The notes below the pieces were generated by a model. That model saw only the letters and a program-made list of their open reading frames with translations, ran no database searches and was not told where the DNA came from. Below are positions 8,215 through 16,835 of a DNA stretch of 64,000 nucleotides, one piece after another (within the stretch, counting starts at the first letter, position 1; each line of letters opens with the position of its first letter). The translations under genes were made by a program, and so were the position numbers. The DNA comes from Gluconobacter albidus (GTDB lineage: Bacteria > Pseudomonadota > Alphaproteobacteria > Acetobacterales > Acetobacteraceae). The stretch is from the NCBI RefSeq assembly GCF_002723915.1, contig NZ_BEWL01000003.1, positions 1-64,000 on the forward strand, given 5' to 3'.

Positions 8215-8847
8215 TCAGGCCCTCCGGCTCAGGGCCAGTTTGAGGCTGAAGGCCAGAAAGATGCTGCCCGTCAGCCGGTCCATGCGGCGCACGACCGTCG
8301 TGCTCGACAGGAACCGCCCGAGCGGTACGGTCATGGCGACAAGGAGTGCCAGCCACGAAAAGGACAGTACGGCCTGAATAGCCGTCAGCAGCAACGAAAA
8401 TTCCTTCACATTCACATGCGGCGGAATGAACTGCGGCATGAACGTCATGTAGAAAATGCCGACCTTGGGATTGAGCAGATTGGTCAGCAGTCCACGGCGG
8501 AAGGCCGCACGGGCGCCGTCATGCACCGGTGCTGCATCCGCTGTCCCCAGAGAAGCACGGGGATGCAGGATCAGCCCGATCCCAAGCCACGCCAGATAAA
8601 GCGCACCGGCCCATTTGACGACTGTAAACGCCGTTTCCGAAGCCGCCAGCAGAGCCGTGAGGCCAAATGCTGCCGCAAGCCCCCAGATCCCCAGCCCCAG
8701 ACAGATTCCTACAACCGCCGCCAGACCGGCCTTCCAGCCGGACGTCGTGGCGGTTCGCAGCGTCATAGCCGTGTCGAGGCCCGGCGTGATCGTAAAGACC
8801 GCAGCGGCAGCGGCAAAGGTCAGAAGCGGGATCAGATAAGGATGCAT
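8215..8847 (-). CDS. LysE/RhtB-family amino acid exporter
   Basis: 210 aa, typical length. Hydrophobic throughout with about six membrane segments, beginning with the family pattern LTFAAAAAVFTITPGLDTAMTLRTAT...GWKAGLAAVVGICLGLGIWGLAAAFGL, then ALYLAWLGIGLIL and, later, RGLLTNLLNPKVGIFYMTFMPQF. These are LysE/RhtB signatures, proteins of the inner membrane that export amino acids or related metabolites by proton exchange. The substrate cannot be read from sequence. It lies 47 bp downstream of ahpF on the same strand and is followed directly by a 27-aa membrane peptide. Confidence 0.85.
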   Translation of the reverse strand: MHPYLIPLLTFAAAAAVFTITPGLDTAMTLRTATTSGWKAGLAAVVGICLGLGIWGLAAAFGLTALLAASETAFTVVKWAGALYLAWLGIGLILHPRASLGTADAAPVHDGARAAFRRGLLTNLLNPKVGIFYMTFMPQFIPPHVNVKEFSLLLTAIQAVLSFSWLALLVAMTVPLGRFLSSTTVVRRMDRLTGSIFLAFSLKLALSRRA

Positions 8848-8894
8848 GATCGAAACCTACACCCGGTTTATCAAATCCCCAATCCCCCCTTCTA

Positions 8895-10466
8895 TCAGGC
8901 GTCCTTTGCCGCAACCGGCAGACGGATCAGATAATCGAATGCTGACAGGGACGCCTTGGCCCCCTCGCCCATCGCAATAACAATCTGCTTGTAAGGCACG
9001 GTCGTCACGTCCCCTGCGGCAAACACACCGGGGACGGATGTCGCGCAGTGATCGTTGATGACGATCTCCCCATACGGGCTGAGCTTCAGAGAGTCCTTCA
9101 GCCACTCAGAGTTGGGCAGCAGGCCGATCTGAATGAACACGCCATCCGTCTTGACCTGATGCAGCCCGCCATCGCCGTCGCTATAGGTCAGGCCGGTCAC
9201 TTCCTTGCCGTCACCTTCGATCTTCGTAGTCAGGGCATTGGTCAGGACCGTCACATTCGACAGGCTCAAAAGCTTGTCCTGCAACACCTTGTCCGCCTTC
9301 AGATGCGCGCCGCGCTGAAGCAGGGTGACGTGTGACACGATCCCCGCCAGGTCGATCGCCGCTTCCACGCCGCTATTGCCGCCGCCAGCCACCACAACCG
9401 GACGTCCCTTGTAAAACGGGCCATCGCAATGCGGGCAGTAGGCCACGCCCTTCGTGCGATACTCGTCCTCGCCCGGCACACCCAGATGCCGCCAGCGCGC
9501 ACCAGTTGCAATGATGACCGTCTTCGAGCGCAGGGTGGCCCCGCTTTCCAGAACGATCTGGTGCAGACCACCGGCATCCTCAGCCGGGATCAGCTTTGCA
9601 GCAAGCTGGGACGCAATGATCTGCACATCATACTGCCGCACATGGGCTTCAAGCGCGGCCGAGAGCTTCGGCCCTTCCGTTTCCTGCACGGAAATGAAGT
9701 TCTCGATCCCGGCCGTGTCCATGACCTGACCACCAAACCGCTCCGCCACAAGACCCGTGCGCAGACCTTTACGGGCAGAATAGATCGCCGCCGCATCGCC
9801 CGCAGGCCCGGCGCCAAGTACCAGCACGTCAAACGGCGCCATATCGTTCAGCTTCTCCGCCGACCGGGCAACAGAAGCGGTGTCCAGTTTGGCGAGAATA
9901 TCCGCCACTTCCATCCGCCCCGACGCGAAAGGCTCACCATTCAGATAAACCTGCGGGACAGAACGAATGCCGAGGCGTTCCACTTCTTCCTGAAAATCCG
10001 CGCCATCAATGGCGGTGTGATGGATCTTCGGGTTCAGCACACTCATGGCGTTGAGCGCCTGCACCACATCCGGGCAGTTCTGGCAGGACTGGGAGAAATA
10101 CGTCTCGAAGTGGAAGTCGCCGTCCAGCGCACGGATCTGTTCGACCACATCCGCCTCGATCTTCGGCGGATGGCCGCTGACCTGCAGCAGCGCCAGAACA
10201 AGCGACGTAAACTCGTGCCCCATCGGCAGGCCCGCAAAGCAGACCTGCACATCCGTATCCGGACGGCGGATCACGAAGGACGGCGTGCGGGGGCCCTGTC
10301 CCTTGTCCGAAAACGTCACCTTGGGGGACAGACTGGCAATATCTTCCAGCAGGCCGCGCACTTCAGCAGAGCGGGCATCCGCGCCAAGGGTCGTCTCAAG
10401 CACGACCGCATCACGCAGGTACTCCATATAGGCGCGCATCTGGGTTTTCAGGTCGTCCTGAAGCAT
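8895..10466 (-). CDS. ahpF: Alkyl hydroperoxide reductase flavoprotein subunit F
   Basis: 523 aa, standard AhpF size. The N-terminal double-thioredoxin domain has the CxxC pair Cys128/Cys131 (SQSCQNCPD). The central and C-terminal part is a thioredoxin-reductase-like FAD/NAD(P)H domain with [10 protein letters not shown] at about 218-227, the redox CPHC at Cys344/Cys347, [10 protein letters not shown] and the final [13 protein letters not shown]. It passes electrons from NADH through FAD and both disulfides to AhpC, the peroxidase made by the gene just upstream. The ahpC-ahpF order with divergent oxyR is a peroxide-stress arrangement. The 127-bp gap from ahpC contains two stable hairpins that could lower ahpF expression relative to ahpC. 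Confidence 0.97.
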   Translation of the reverse strand: MLQDDLKTQMRAYMEYLRDAVVLETTLGADARSAEVRGLLEDIASLSPKVTFSDKGQGPRTPSFVIRRPDTDVQVCFAGLPMGHEFTSLVLALLQVSGHPPKIEADVVEQIRALDGDFHFETYFSQSCQNCPDVVQALNAMSVLNPKIHHTAIDGADFQEEVERLGIRSVPQVYLNGEPFASGRMEVADILAKLDTASVARSAEKLNDMAPFDVLVLGAGPAGDAAAIYSARKGLRTGLVAERFGGQVMDTAGIENFISVQETEGPKLSAALEAHVRQYDVQIIASQLAAKLIPAEDAGGLHQIVLESGATLRSKTVIIATGARWRHLGVPGEDEYRTKGVAYCPHCDGPFYKGRPVVVAGGGNSGVEAAIDLAGIVSHVTLLQRGAHLKADKVLQDKLLSLSNVTVLTNALTTKIEGDGKEVTGLTYSDGDGGLHQVKTDGVFIQIGLLPNSEWLKDSLKLSPYGEIVINDHCATSVPGVFAAGDVTTVPYKQIVIAMGEGAKASLSAFDYLIRLPVAAKDA

Positions 10467-10524
10467 CTTTTCTCTCCGGATTTCGGAATTTGGAAATTTG
10501 GAACCGGAAGACTGTCCGGCTCAG

Positions 10525-10577
10525 CCGCCTCCATGAAAGGAGGCGGAGGATGGTGGAACCGGAAGGTTCCACCATCC
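10525..10577 (-). promoter_or_regulatory. Tandem hairpins between ahpC and ahpF
   Basis: Two adjacent inverted repeats. The first on the transcript is a perfect 13-bp stem, GGATGGTGGAACC (10548-10560) with GGTTCCACCATCC (10565-10577) and a 4-base loop. The second is CCGCCTCC (10525-10532) with GGAGGCGG (10539-10546) and a 6-base loop. Neither has a T-run. They most likely act as an attenuator or as a 3' end stabiliser of ahpC mRNA, giving more AhpC than AhpF. Confidence 0.55.
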
Positions 10578-10593
10578 TCAGATCCGGGAAGGA

Positions 10594-11157
10594 TCAGATC
10601 TTGCCAACGAGGTCGAGGGACGGCTTCAGCGTCTCGCCGCCTTCTTTCCACTTGGCCGGGCAAACTTCACCCGGATGGCTTGCGACATACTGTGCAGCCT
10701 GGATCTTCTCTAGCAGTTCGGTCGCGCTGCGGCCGACGCCACCGGCGGTGATTTCGATGTACTGGATCTTGCCTTCCGGATCGATCAGGAACGTACCGCG
10801 ATCGGCCATGCCGGCTTCTTCGATCAGCACATCAAAGTTGCGTGCAATCGCGCCCGTCGGGTCGCCCAGCATCGTGTACTTAATCTTGCCGATGGCCGGG
10901 GACGTGTCGTGCCAGGCCTTGTGCGTGAAATGCTTGTCCGTGGAGACGGAATAGATTTCCACGCCCAGCTTGTCGAAAGCGGCCTGGTTGTCGGCGAGGT
11001 CTTCGAGTTCCGTCGGGCAGACGAACGTGAAGTCGGCCGGATAGAAGAAGAAAACGGACCATTTGCCGCGAACGTCGGAGTCCGTGACCGTGAGGAACTC
11101 ACCGTTGCGGAAAGCATCGGTGGAGAAGGACTTCAGCGGGGAGTTGATGCGAACCAT
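10594..11157 (-). CDS. ahpC: Alkyl hydroperoxide reductase subunit C (peroxiredoxin)
   Basis: 187 aa from ATG 11157, exactly the length of enteric AhpC; a longer frame upstream of it lacks support. It is a typical 2-Cys peroxiredoxin reducing H2O2 and organic hydroperoxides. The peroxidatic Cys47 sits in [13 protein letters not shown], Arg in the conserved [10 protein letters not shown] block, and the resolving Cys166 in [10 protein letters not shown]. It is the first gene of the ahpC-ahpF unit and is divergent from oxyR across 246 bp that hold a 20-bp dyad, so peroxide induction through OxyR is expected. Confidence 0.97.
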   Translation of the reverse strand: MVRINSPLKSFSTDAFRNGEFLTVTDSDVRGKWSVFFFYPADFTFVCPTELEDLADNQAAFDKLGVEIYSVSTDKHFTHKAWHDTSPAIGKIKYTMLGDPTGAIARNFDVLIEEAGMADRGTFLIDPEGKIQYIEITAGGVGRSATELLEKIQAAQYVASHPGEVCPAKWKEGGETLKPSLDLVGKI

Positions 11158-11403
11158 CAGACTGTCTCCTGACCTTGGGTTGGTGTTGTGTTGCGGACTC
11201 TGTGTCACACAGAAAGAGAGAGACAGGAAACAGTTCCTGTCAATATGACTGATCGCTAAAACCGAACTTGTGAGATGAAGATATCAAGACTGCCGATCAT
11301 GATATGGGCCATACCTTCAGGAAACGGCCTTTTGCGATGCAATTTTTCCCTGACAGGCAAAACCGGACTTCCCCATGACGTTATTCGATCCTATCTATAA
11401 AAT
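11158..11403. promoter_or_regulatory. ahpC-oxyR divergent control region
   Basis: 246 bp without a gene. It holds a perfect inverted repeat GACAGGAA-ACAG-TTCCTGTC at 11222-11241, 65 bp ahead of the ahpC start, overlapping a TTGACA-like -35 hexamer on the minus strand (11238-11243). Close to the oxyR ATG lies an AT-rich stretch whose minus strand reads ATAGATAGGATCGAAT, resembling one half of the ATAG-type OxyR site. Exact promoters are not clear. Confidence 0.45.
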
Positions 11404-12333
11404 ATGAGCTATGTTCCCCTCTCCGGCCTGTCCCTGCGCGATATCGAATATGTGGTCGCGGTCGATGACCTGCGCAACTTCTCCCGTGCGGCCGAACGCT
11501 GCGGCGTCAGTCAGGCCGGGCTGTCCGAACAGGTCCGCAAGCTCGAACAGCTTCTGGACGTCACCCTTTTTGAACGCTCACGGCGTCACGTTGCGCCAAC
11601 CCCCGATGGCGAGCGCCTGCTTACACTCGGGCGCGAAGTTCTCGCGGCGGCGCGCAATCTTCTTGAAGTCGCCCGCGCCCAGACCGGCCCGATGGAAGGC
11701 GCTCTGCGGCTCGGCGTCATTCCCACACTCGGCCCATATTACATTCCGGGCCTTCTGCCACGCCTGCGGGAGCATTATCCGGCGCTCAGCCTGCGCCTGC
11801 GCGAAAGCATGACAGACACACTCGTGCATGCCCTGCGCAACAGCGAGCTGGACGTCGCCCTGATGGCATTGCCCGCGCCTTCTGAGGCTCTGGAAAGCGC
11901 ACCAATTTTCGAAGAGTCGTTCCTCGCCGTATTTCCCAACACGCATGAACTGGCCCAGAAGCCGAAACTCTCTCTCAGCCAGCTCGGCCGCCCGGATCTT
12001 CTGCTTCTGGAAGACGGGCACTGCCTGCGCGATCAGGCCCTGTCCATCTGCCCGACGGTTCCGCGCGAAGGCGAGCAGCGCCTGGCCACCAGCCTTGAAA
12101 TGCTGTGGTACATGATCGGAGCCGGCGAAGGGTTTTCCCTCATCCCCCAGCTTGCGCTGCGCAACCGGGTGGATTTCGAGGATCTCATTACCGTCCGTCC
12201 GCTCCCCGAACCCGAAGCACGCCGCACGATCGGTCTGACCTGGCGCGCATCGGACCCACGGGCTCCAGTCTTTCGCGATTTCGCAGCATATCTTCGCAGC
12301 ATCACACCAGAGCACTGCCACACCTGTGGCTGA
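11404..12333 (+). CDS. oxyR: Hydrogen peroxide sensor OxyR
   Basis: 309 aa LysR-family protein. The N-terminal helix-turn-helix (LRDIEYVVAVDDLRNFSRAAERCGVSQ) is followed by a regulatory domain containing LLEDGHCLRDQALSIC. The two cysteines, Cys207 and Cys216, have exactly the spacing of E. coli OxyR Cys199 and Cys208, which form the activating disulfide. RATSLE-like (LATSLEMLWYMIGAGEGFSLIP) and PEARRTIGL segments also match. Its divergent position from ahpC-ahpF agrees with peroxide-dependent activation of those genes. The stop codon overlaps the start of the next gene by 8 bases. Confidence 0.95.
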   Translation: MSYVPLSGLSLRDIEYVVAVDDLRNFSRAAERCGVSQAGLSEQVRKLEQLLDVTLFERSRRHVAPTPDGERLLTLGREVLAAARNLLEVARAQTGPMEGALRLGVIPTLGPYYIPGLLPRLREHYPALSLRLRESMTDTLVHALRNSELDVALMALPAPSEALESAPIFEESFLAVFPNTHELAQKPKLSLSQLGRPDLLLLEDGHCLRDQALSICPTVPREGEQRLATSLEMLWYMIGAGEGFSLIPQLALRNRVDFEDLITVRPLPEPEARRTIGLTWRASDPRAPVFRDFAAYLRSITPEHCHTCG

Positions 12334-13840
12334 AGCCTGCGTGAAGCCTCCCCGTTCACCGGCTCCACGTTCCGCTGGACCGAACATCCTCGGAACGGCC
12401 TATGGCGTTGTCCTGTGCGTGATGCTCAGTGTCATCGCCCTGCAGACCGCCATTCTCCCGGCTTCTGTCTGGCAGGGAGACGAATACGACTATTTTGCCA
12501 ATATCCGGGAGCATGGTCTGGCCTTCCTGTCGGACAGGCTGCTGCACTGGAGCCCACGTCCATTCTCGGAAATTGTCATATTCGCCTACGGAACGCTCGC
12601 CAATGCCGTGCATAAGCCACTGGCATGGATCTTTCTGGCCCTCACATGGCTGTTTTGTGCTGCGATAGCCTTTGTGCCCTTCCTCCGTCGAAGCGCTGCA
12701 CCTATCCCGATGCGCCTGCTGATTGCCGTGTCCCTCGCAGCCATTTTCATGCTCGGCCACCCTTCCGCAGACCTGTTCTACTGGCCGATGGGAACCATCG
12801 CCCATCTTCCCGTCCTCGCCGCCGCCTGTGGGCTGATCCTGCTGAAGATCAGCAACACCCTGTCTCTCCGGGCTGAGGCCCTGTTGCTGACCCTGGCTCT
12901 GGCATCAAGCGAAGCCGGAGTGTTTTTCGGAATGCTCTGGCTGGGAATGCGCGGATTTGAGAGCCTGGGCGGCCGTCGGACCTTCCCGCTGGGGCGGAGC
13001 AGATGGCTGCTCCTGCCGACGGGTATTGGACTCTGTGTGTTTACGGTGATGATTTTCAATCACAGAATGGGCGGCAGTGGATTTCCCTTCACGCCCACCC
13101 ATGGACATATCAGAGCAAGCCTCGCTGCGGCATTTCGCCCGTTTTTGAAAACGCTGTTCGCCCTTCAGCCGGACGAAATGAGCTCGGGGAGCCTCTTCAC
13201 CAGGAAAGCCCTTGCCAGCGGGGTGGTCCTGAAAGCCATCCTGACCGGCGCATTTACTGCACTCTTCATGGTCTGTGGCATCCGACCGGCCTTGCGTACG
13301 CTTATGGCCCCAGCCCTTGCACTTTCGGGCACAATGTACCTGACGATCGCCGCCGCTTTTTACGCATTTGGTTTTCTCTGCTGTCAGCGCCATGAAACTT
13401 TCCGGCTGGACTTCTCCATCCTTCTTGTCCTGCTGCTTGCTGCGGGACTCAGCACGATTTTATCGGCAAAATTCAGGATATCTTCTGACGACCGAAAAAG
13501 AGAAACGACCCTCCAGATCTGCGCGCTCGCAGGGCTTCTGCTGTTTGCAGGATGGACAATGCGGTGGCGCCTTTCGGACCTGTCCCTCGCTCTCGCAGGT
13601 CTGCCACTGGAAGAAGCCGCTCATGACCGCGTCTGGGCGTCAGGCCTGTCGGCAGGGACCGAGATGACCTATACGCAAGGCACGGCTTCACCCGCCTTCT
13701 ACTACTGGCGCTGGGAGCCGGGCACCTACCATGTGGGTGGAAGCGGATGGGAAGTTCAGTCCGCGATGCGGTATTTCGGCAAGACAACGCTTCATGTCCT
13801 GCCGCCCGCCAGTCTGCCCCCCCTTCCCGCCGTACCTTGA
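12326..13840 (+). CDS. Polytopic membrane protein, possibly GT-C glycosyltransferase-like
   Basis: 504 aa from GTG 12326, overlapping the end of oxyR, so translation is probably coupled; GTG 12341 is an alternative. I count roughly nine to eleven hydrophobic segments from residue 25 to about 420, then a C-terminal soluble stretch of some 90 residues containing a YYWRWEPGTYHVGG segment. The first large loop after helix one has QGDEYDYFANIREHGL, an acidic pair placed like the catalytic acidic motif of GT-C sugar transferases and of related DUF6056-type proteins. This is suggestive only. There is no clear link to peroxide stress apart from position. I do not recognise the family with certainty. 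Confidence 0.5.
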   Translation: MAEACVKPPRSPAPRSAGPNILGTAYGVVLCVMLSVIALQTAILPASVWQGDEYDYFANIREHGLAFLSDRLLHWSPRPFSEIVIFAYGTLANAVHKPLAWIFLALTWLFCAAIAFVPFLRRSAAPIPMRLLIAVSLAAIFMLGHPSADLFYWPMGTIAHLPVLAAACGLILLKISNTLSLRAEALLLTLALASSEAGVFFGMLWLGMRGFESLGGRRTFPLGRSRWLLLPTGIGLCVFTVMIFNHRMGGSGFPFTPTHGHIRASLAAAFRPFLKTLFALQPDEMSSGSLFTRKALASGVVLKAILTGAFTALFMVCGIRPALRTLMAPALALSGTMYLTIAAAFYAFGFLCCQRHETFRLDFSILLVLLLAAGLSTILSAKFRISSDDRKRETTLQICALAGLLLFAGWTMRWRLSDLSLALAGLPLEEAAHDRVWASGLSAGTEMTYTQGTASPAFYYWRWEPGTYHVGGSGWEVQSAMRYFGKTTLHVLPPASLPPLPAVP

Positions 13841-13855
13841 ACGGGAAGGAAACAG

Positions 13856-13872
13856 GGTCTGAAAACCAGACC
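13856..13872. terminator. Short hairpin between convergent genes
   Basis: GGTCTG (13856-13861), AAAAC loop, CAGACC (13867-13872), followed on the plus strand by TTATTC. It lies between the stops of the membrane protein (+) and the small secreted protein (-). The stem is only 6 bp, so it is a weak terminator candidate. Confidence 0.35.
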
Positions 13873-14331
13873 TTATTCGGCCGCGTTGCAGCGATGGGTC
13901 GAACCGGGGAAGTCTGAACACTCGCCCTTCACGGAATCCCAGCGGAAATCCATTTCGTCACCCGCCATGCCGTTCTTCTGGAACTCGGTCGTCACCGCGC
14001 TCACATTCGTGACATGGCCTTTGGTATAAACCAGTTCGACATAGCCGTTATAGAAACCCGGGATTTTGCCCACACCTTCGAAATAGGTCGGTTTTCCGTC
14101 TTTTCCCGGCACCGCGAATAGTTTGGTGACCTGAGCCGGAGTGGCATGCTCCAGCTTGCGCAGGAATTCCGGCGACAGGGTCTGGCAGCTGATTTCCGGG
14201 CGCGGGTCCTCGCCGACATTCGACTGCCAGCAGGCCGTCTGGCCCGGCAGCGGCGTCGCGGACGCAAGATGCGGAGCAACAAGCGCCGCTCCCAAAGCCG
14301 CGGCTAACGTGACATGCTTCAAACGTACCAT
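13873..14331 (-). CDS. Small secreted protein of unknown function
   Basis: 152 aa from ATG 14331; this start gives a clean signal peptide (MVRLKHVTLAAALGAALVAP ending at HLASA), whereas the longer open frame upstream would bury it. The mature protein has four cysteines (ACWQSN, ISCQTL, GECSDF, HRCNAAE), which could form two disulfides, and a YFEGVGKIPGFYNGYVELVY segment rich in aromatics. It is presumably periplasmic. No family recognised. It lies 111 bp downstream of the antiporter gene on the same strand. Confidence 0.6.
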   Translation of the reverse strand: MVRLKHVTLAAALGAALVAPHLASATPLPGQTACWQSNVGEDPRPEISCQTLSPEFLRKLEHATPAQVTKLFAVPGKDGKPTYFEGVGKIPGFYNGYVELVYTKGHVTNVSAVTTEFQKNGMAGDEMDFRWDSVKGECSDFPGSTHRCNAAE

Positions 14332-14442
14332 CTGTAAAATGCTCCAGCAGAACTCTCTGTTTTCCGAACCTATCACAGCCCTCTTTCGGAACCCACAGAC
14401 CCTGCCCAACACCTTTTGCGGAGCTGGCGTTTCAAGGGGCTT

Positions 14443-15717
14443 TCAGGCAGGCGGCGCTTCATCAATGGAAGGCTTTTCGGGGTAGAGCCAGCGCACCACC
14501 CGCCCCATCGTCAGACCCTGAACGATGATCGTAAACACCACCACCCCGTAACAGACGGGCAACAATGTATCGCGTAGTTCTCCCGCCGGGAGCCCCAGCG
14601 CGAGCGCAACGGAAATACCGCCCCGCAGCCCACCCCATGTCAGAAGCCCAAGAGCGCGCCCGCGCTCACCGGGTTGCAGATGCACGGGAATGGTCGACAG
14701 GAAAACACTGGCGCCGCGCACCAGAACCGACAGCGGAATTGCCACCAGCATCATCAGGAACGGCGCCAGATGCGGCCGGATTTCCAGCAGTTCGAACCCG
14801 ATCAGCAGGAACAGCAAGGCGTTCAGGATCTCGTCGATCAGGTTCCAGAACCCCACCATTTCCTCACGGGATTTCTGCGTGATGGCGCGGTGCCCCGCCT
14901 TGCTGGCCAGGCTCATTCCGGCGACCACCACCGCAATCGGCCCGGACATGTGCAACCCGTTCGCAAGACTATACGTCCCGGCCGCGAGCGCCAGAGAACC
15001 CAGCAGGTCGATCTGCGCGTCCTCCACGCCGCGAAGCAGCAGAAGCGCCAGCCAGCCCGTAAAAGCGCCGAACAGCCCGCCTCCCACGGCTTCAACCAGA
15101 AATCGCAAAACGAAATCACTGGCCGAAACGGACGCAATATCACCCGTGGCCAGCCCGATCATCGTTCCATAAAAAACGACACCCACGCCATCGTTGAACA
15201 GGCTCTCCCCCGCGAACGTCGCCTGAAGCGCGGGTGGCAGGCCCAGACGCCGCAGCATGCCCACCACCGATACCGGATCGGTCGGCGCAAGCATCGCACC
15301 CAGCAGCACGCACCAGCTGAAAGGCACGGAAAGCCCGAATACAGGAAAAATAAACCACACCGGAACCGCCATCAGCGCCACGGCCAGTGACGTCCCCACG
15401 ATCGCCAGCGCCGCGACCGACTTTCCGCGCGACACCAGCATCCCCAGATCGACCTGCATCGCCCCTGCAAACAGCAGGAAGGACAGCGCTCCATCCAGCA
15501 GGGTCCGGGGCAGATTGATCGTTCCCAGAAGGTTCTGCGGAACCTGCTGAAGATCATATCCAGGAAACAAAGGGTTCAGGAGCATGACGATCAGGGAGAT
15601 CACCATCGAAATCAGCAGAATTCCGATGGCCAGTGGAAGTCTGAGGGTCCGGTAATTGATGATTCCGAGCAGGGTCGCCACAGCCAGCAGCAGAGCAAAC
15701 AGCCCCAGAGAATTCAT
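14443..15717 (-). CDS. Monovalent cation/H+ antiporter, CPA1 (NhaP) type
   Basis: 424 aa with about 12 membrane segments. It has the CPA1 exchange-site motifs: LLGAMLAPTDPVSVVGMLRRLGLPP (the DP motif), FAGESLFNDGVGVVFYG (the ND motif), and the late helix TWGGLRGGISVALALGLP with the conserved GxRGxxxxALA pattern. It exchanges Na+ or K+ for protons across the inner membrane, consistent with life in acid and varying ionic strength. There is no C-terminal nucleotide-sensing domain; the protein ends soon after the last helix, shorter than many NhaP proteins. It appears to be transcribed alone or with the downstream secreted protein. Confidence 0.88.
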   Translation of the reverse strand: MNSLGLFALLLAVATLLGIINYRTLRLPLAIGILLISMVISLIVMLLNPLFPGYDLQQVPQNLLGTINLPRTLLDGALSFLLFAGAMQVDLGMLVSRGKSVAALAIVGTSLAVALMAVPVWFIFPVFGLSVPFSWCVLLGAMLAPTDPVSVVGMLRRLGLPPALQATFAGESLFNDGVGVVFYGTMIGLATGDIASVSASDFVLRFLVEAVGGGLFGAFTGWLALLLLRGVEDAQIDLLGSLALAAGTYSLANGLHMSGPIAVVVAGMSLASKAGHRAITQKSREEMVGFWNLIDEILNALLFLLIGFELLEIRPHLAPFLMMLVAIPLSVLVRGASVFLSTIPVHLQPGERGRALGLLTWGGLRGGISVALALGLPAGELRDTLLPVCYGVVVFTIIVQGLTMGRVVRWLYPEKPSIDEAPPA

Positions 15718-15962
15718 GACCGCATTTCCTTCCCCGATCTCTGCTCCGGCAACGACTCAGGCCATGACAGACCGCACGCAGACAGATCCACCCTGCTTAA
15801 CTGCTCGGGGTACACCGAAGTTTCTTCCGAAAACCGCAACAGCTCTTCCGGAGGTCACTTCTCACAGGCCGTACGCTTACGCTTCCTTACCGTTCCTGAC
15901 ATGACAGACGTTACGGCAGAACGCACTCTTCGGCGGAATAGCAATCGGAGGAAACGGATTTC

Positions 15963-16184
15963 GTGAAAAAGACCTGCACCGTCGCCGTTTTCATCCTGCT
16001 CGCAGCCTGCGCCTCACACGCCCCGCCCGACATGACGTCGGCCAGCGGTGACGACGATGATCCCGCTTATACGGTCAAAAGCGACCACACCCACGGTGGT
16101 GGTGGCATGGGCGGCAACGGCAATCTCTGGGGAGAAGTCTTCAGAACCGCTCTCCAGACCGGCATGGGCTTCGTCCACCGCTAG
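15963..16184 (+). CDS. Small lipoprotein, His/Gly-rich
   Basis: 73 aa from GTG 15963. The N terminus MKKTCTVAVFILLAAC is a lipoprotein signal with lipobox LAAC (Cys16). The mature chain is short, with an acidic DDDD stretch, a DHTHGGGGMGGNGN segment and a weakly amphipathic tail (LWGEVFRTALQTGMGFVHR). The His/Asp/Gly content might bind metal, but that is speculation. It ends 3 bases from the convergent GST gene. The 245 bp upstream (15718-15962), shared with the divergent antiporter, show no other gene. Confidence 0.6.
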   Translation: MKKTCTVAVFILLAACASHAPPDMTSASGDDDDPAYTVKSDHTHGGGGMGGNGNLWGEVFRTALQTGMGFVHR

Positions 16185-16187
16185 GTC

Positions 16188-16835
16188 TCAGTAAACGAGA
16201 CGCCACTCCGCCGGTTCGGCCTCGGCCAGCGCATACCATTCCCGCAGCAGAGGATGATCGAGCATCGTCCGCACCCAGGTCTTCACGACCGGATCAACAG
16301 CCAGTTCAAACGTGTTAATGCGGATGGCAACCGGCGCATACATGCAGTCCGCCACAGTCATCCGCTCCCCGAACAGGAACGTCGTCGGCTGTCCTGAGCG
16401 CAGGAGCGCGCCTTCGAGCGTGCGGCTCAGCAGCGCCACATCGGCCGCAAGTTCCTCGCTGATTTCCGGCAGAGGCGCGGGAGTACGCTCAACATCCATG
16501 GAGCAGTTCTGGCGGATCGGGCGGAAACCGGCATGCATCTGCGCGCTGATGCTGCGGGCATGGGCCCGCACGATCCGGTCTTCAGGCCAGAGCGAGGGTG
16601 CGATTTCGGCACAGTATTCGCAGATCGCCAGACTTTCCCAGATATCCGCGCCGTCATGTTGAAGATACGGCACCATCCGGTTGGGCGAGCGCGCATGGAT
16701 CTCGGTCGTCCGGCCACCGCCCTTGAGCGCGATAACCTCTTCCGTCGCATCCAGCCCCGCCAGCCGCACAGCCAGCCAGCCCCGCAGAGACCAGGACGAA
16801 TACCGACGCGACCCCAGAAGCAGCATACCCGCCAT
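16188..16835 (-). CDS. Glutathione S-transferase family protein
   Basis: 215 aa. N-terminal thioredoxin-like domain with SRRYSSWSLRGWLAVRLAG, where the Ser-Ser-Trp-Ser region is the GST catalytic position, PNRMVPYLQHDG (the cis-Pro glutathione site) and ESLAICEYCAE; the all-helical C-terminal domain follows, with FLFGERMTVADCMYAPVAIR. This subgroup resembles YfcF/zeta-like bacterial GSTs. It starts within the TGATG overlap with mnmA, so it is the last gene of the sulfur-transfer operon; a link to thiol chemistry is plausible but not shown. Confidence 0.85.
   Translation of the reverse strand: MAGMLLLGSRRYSSWSLRGWLAVRLAGLDATEEVIALKGGGRTTEIHARSPNRMVPYLQHDGADIWESLAICEYCAEIAPSLWPEDRIVRAHARSISAQMHAGFRPIRQNCSMDVERTPAPLPEISEELAADVALLSRTLEGALLRSGQPTTFLFGERMTVADCMYAPVAIRINTFELAVDPVVKTWVRTMLDHPLLREWYALAEAEPAEWRLVY

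Noticed and set aside
9429-10751. 440-codon open frame on the plus strand
   Set aside because: Antisense to ahpF and the ahpC end; no domain or ribosome site, typical shadow frame.
15718-15962. Possible small gene in the antiporter-lipoprotein gap
   Set aside because: The 82-codon frame crossing this gap overlaps the antiporter start and has no ribosome site or plausible composition.
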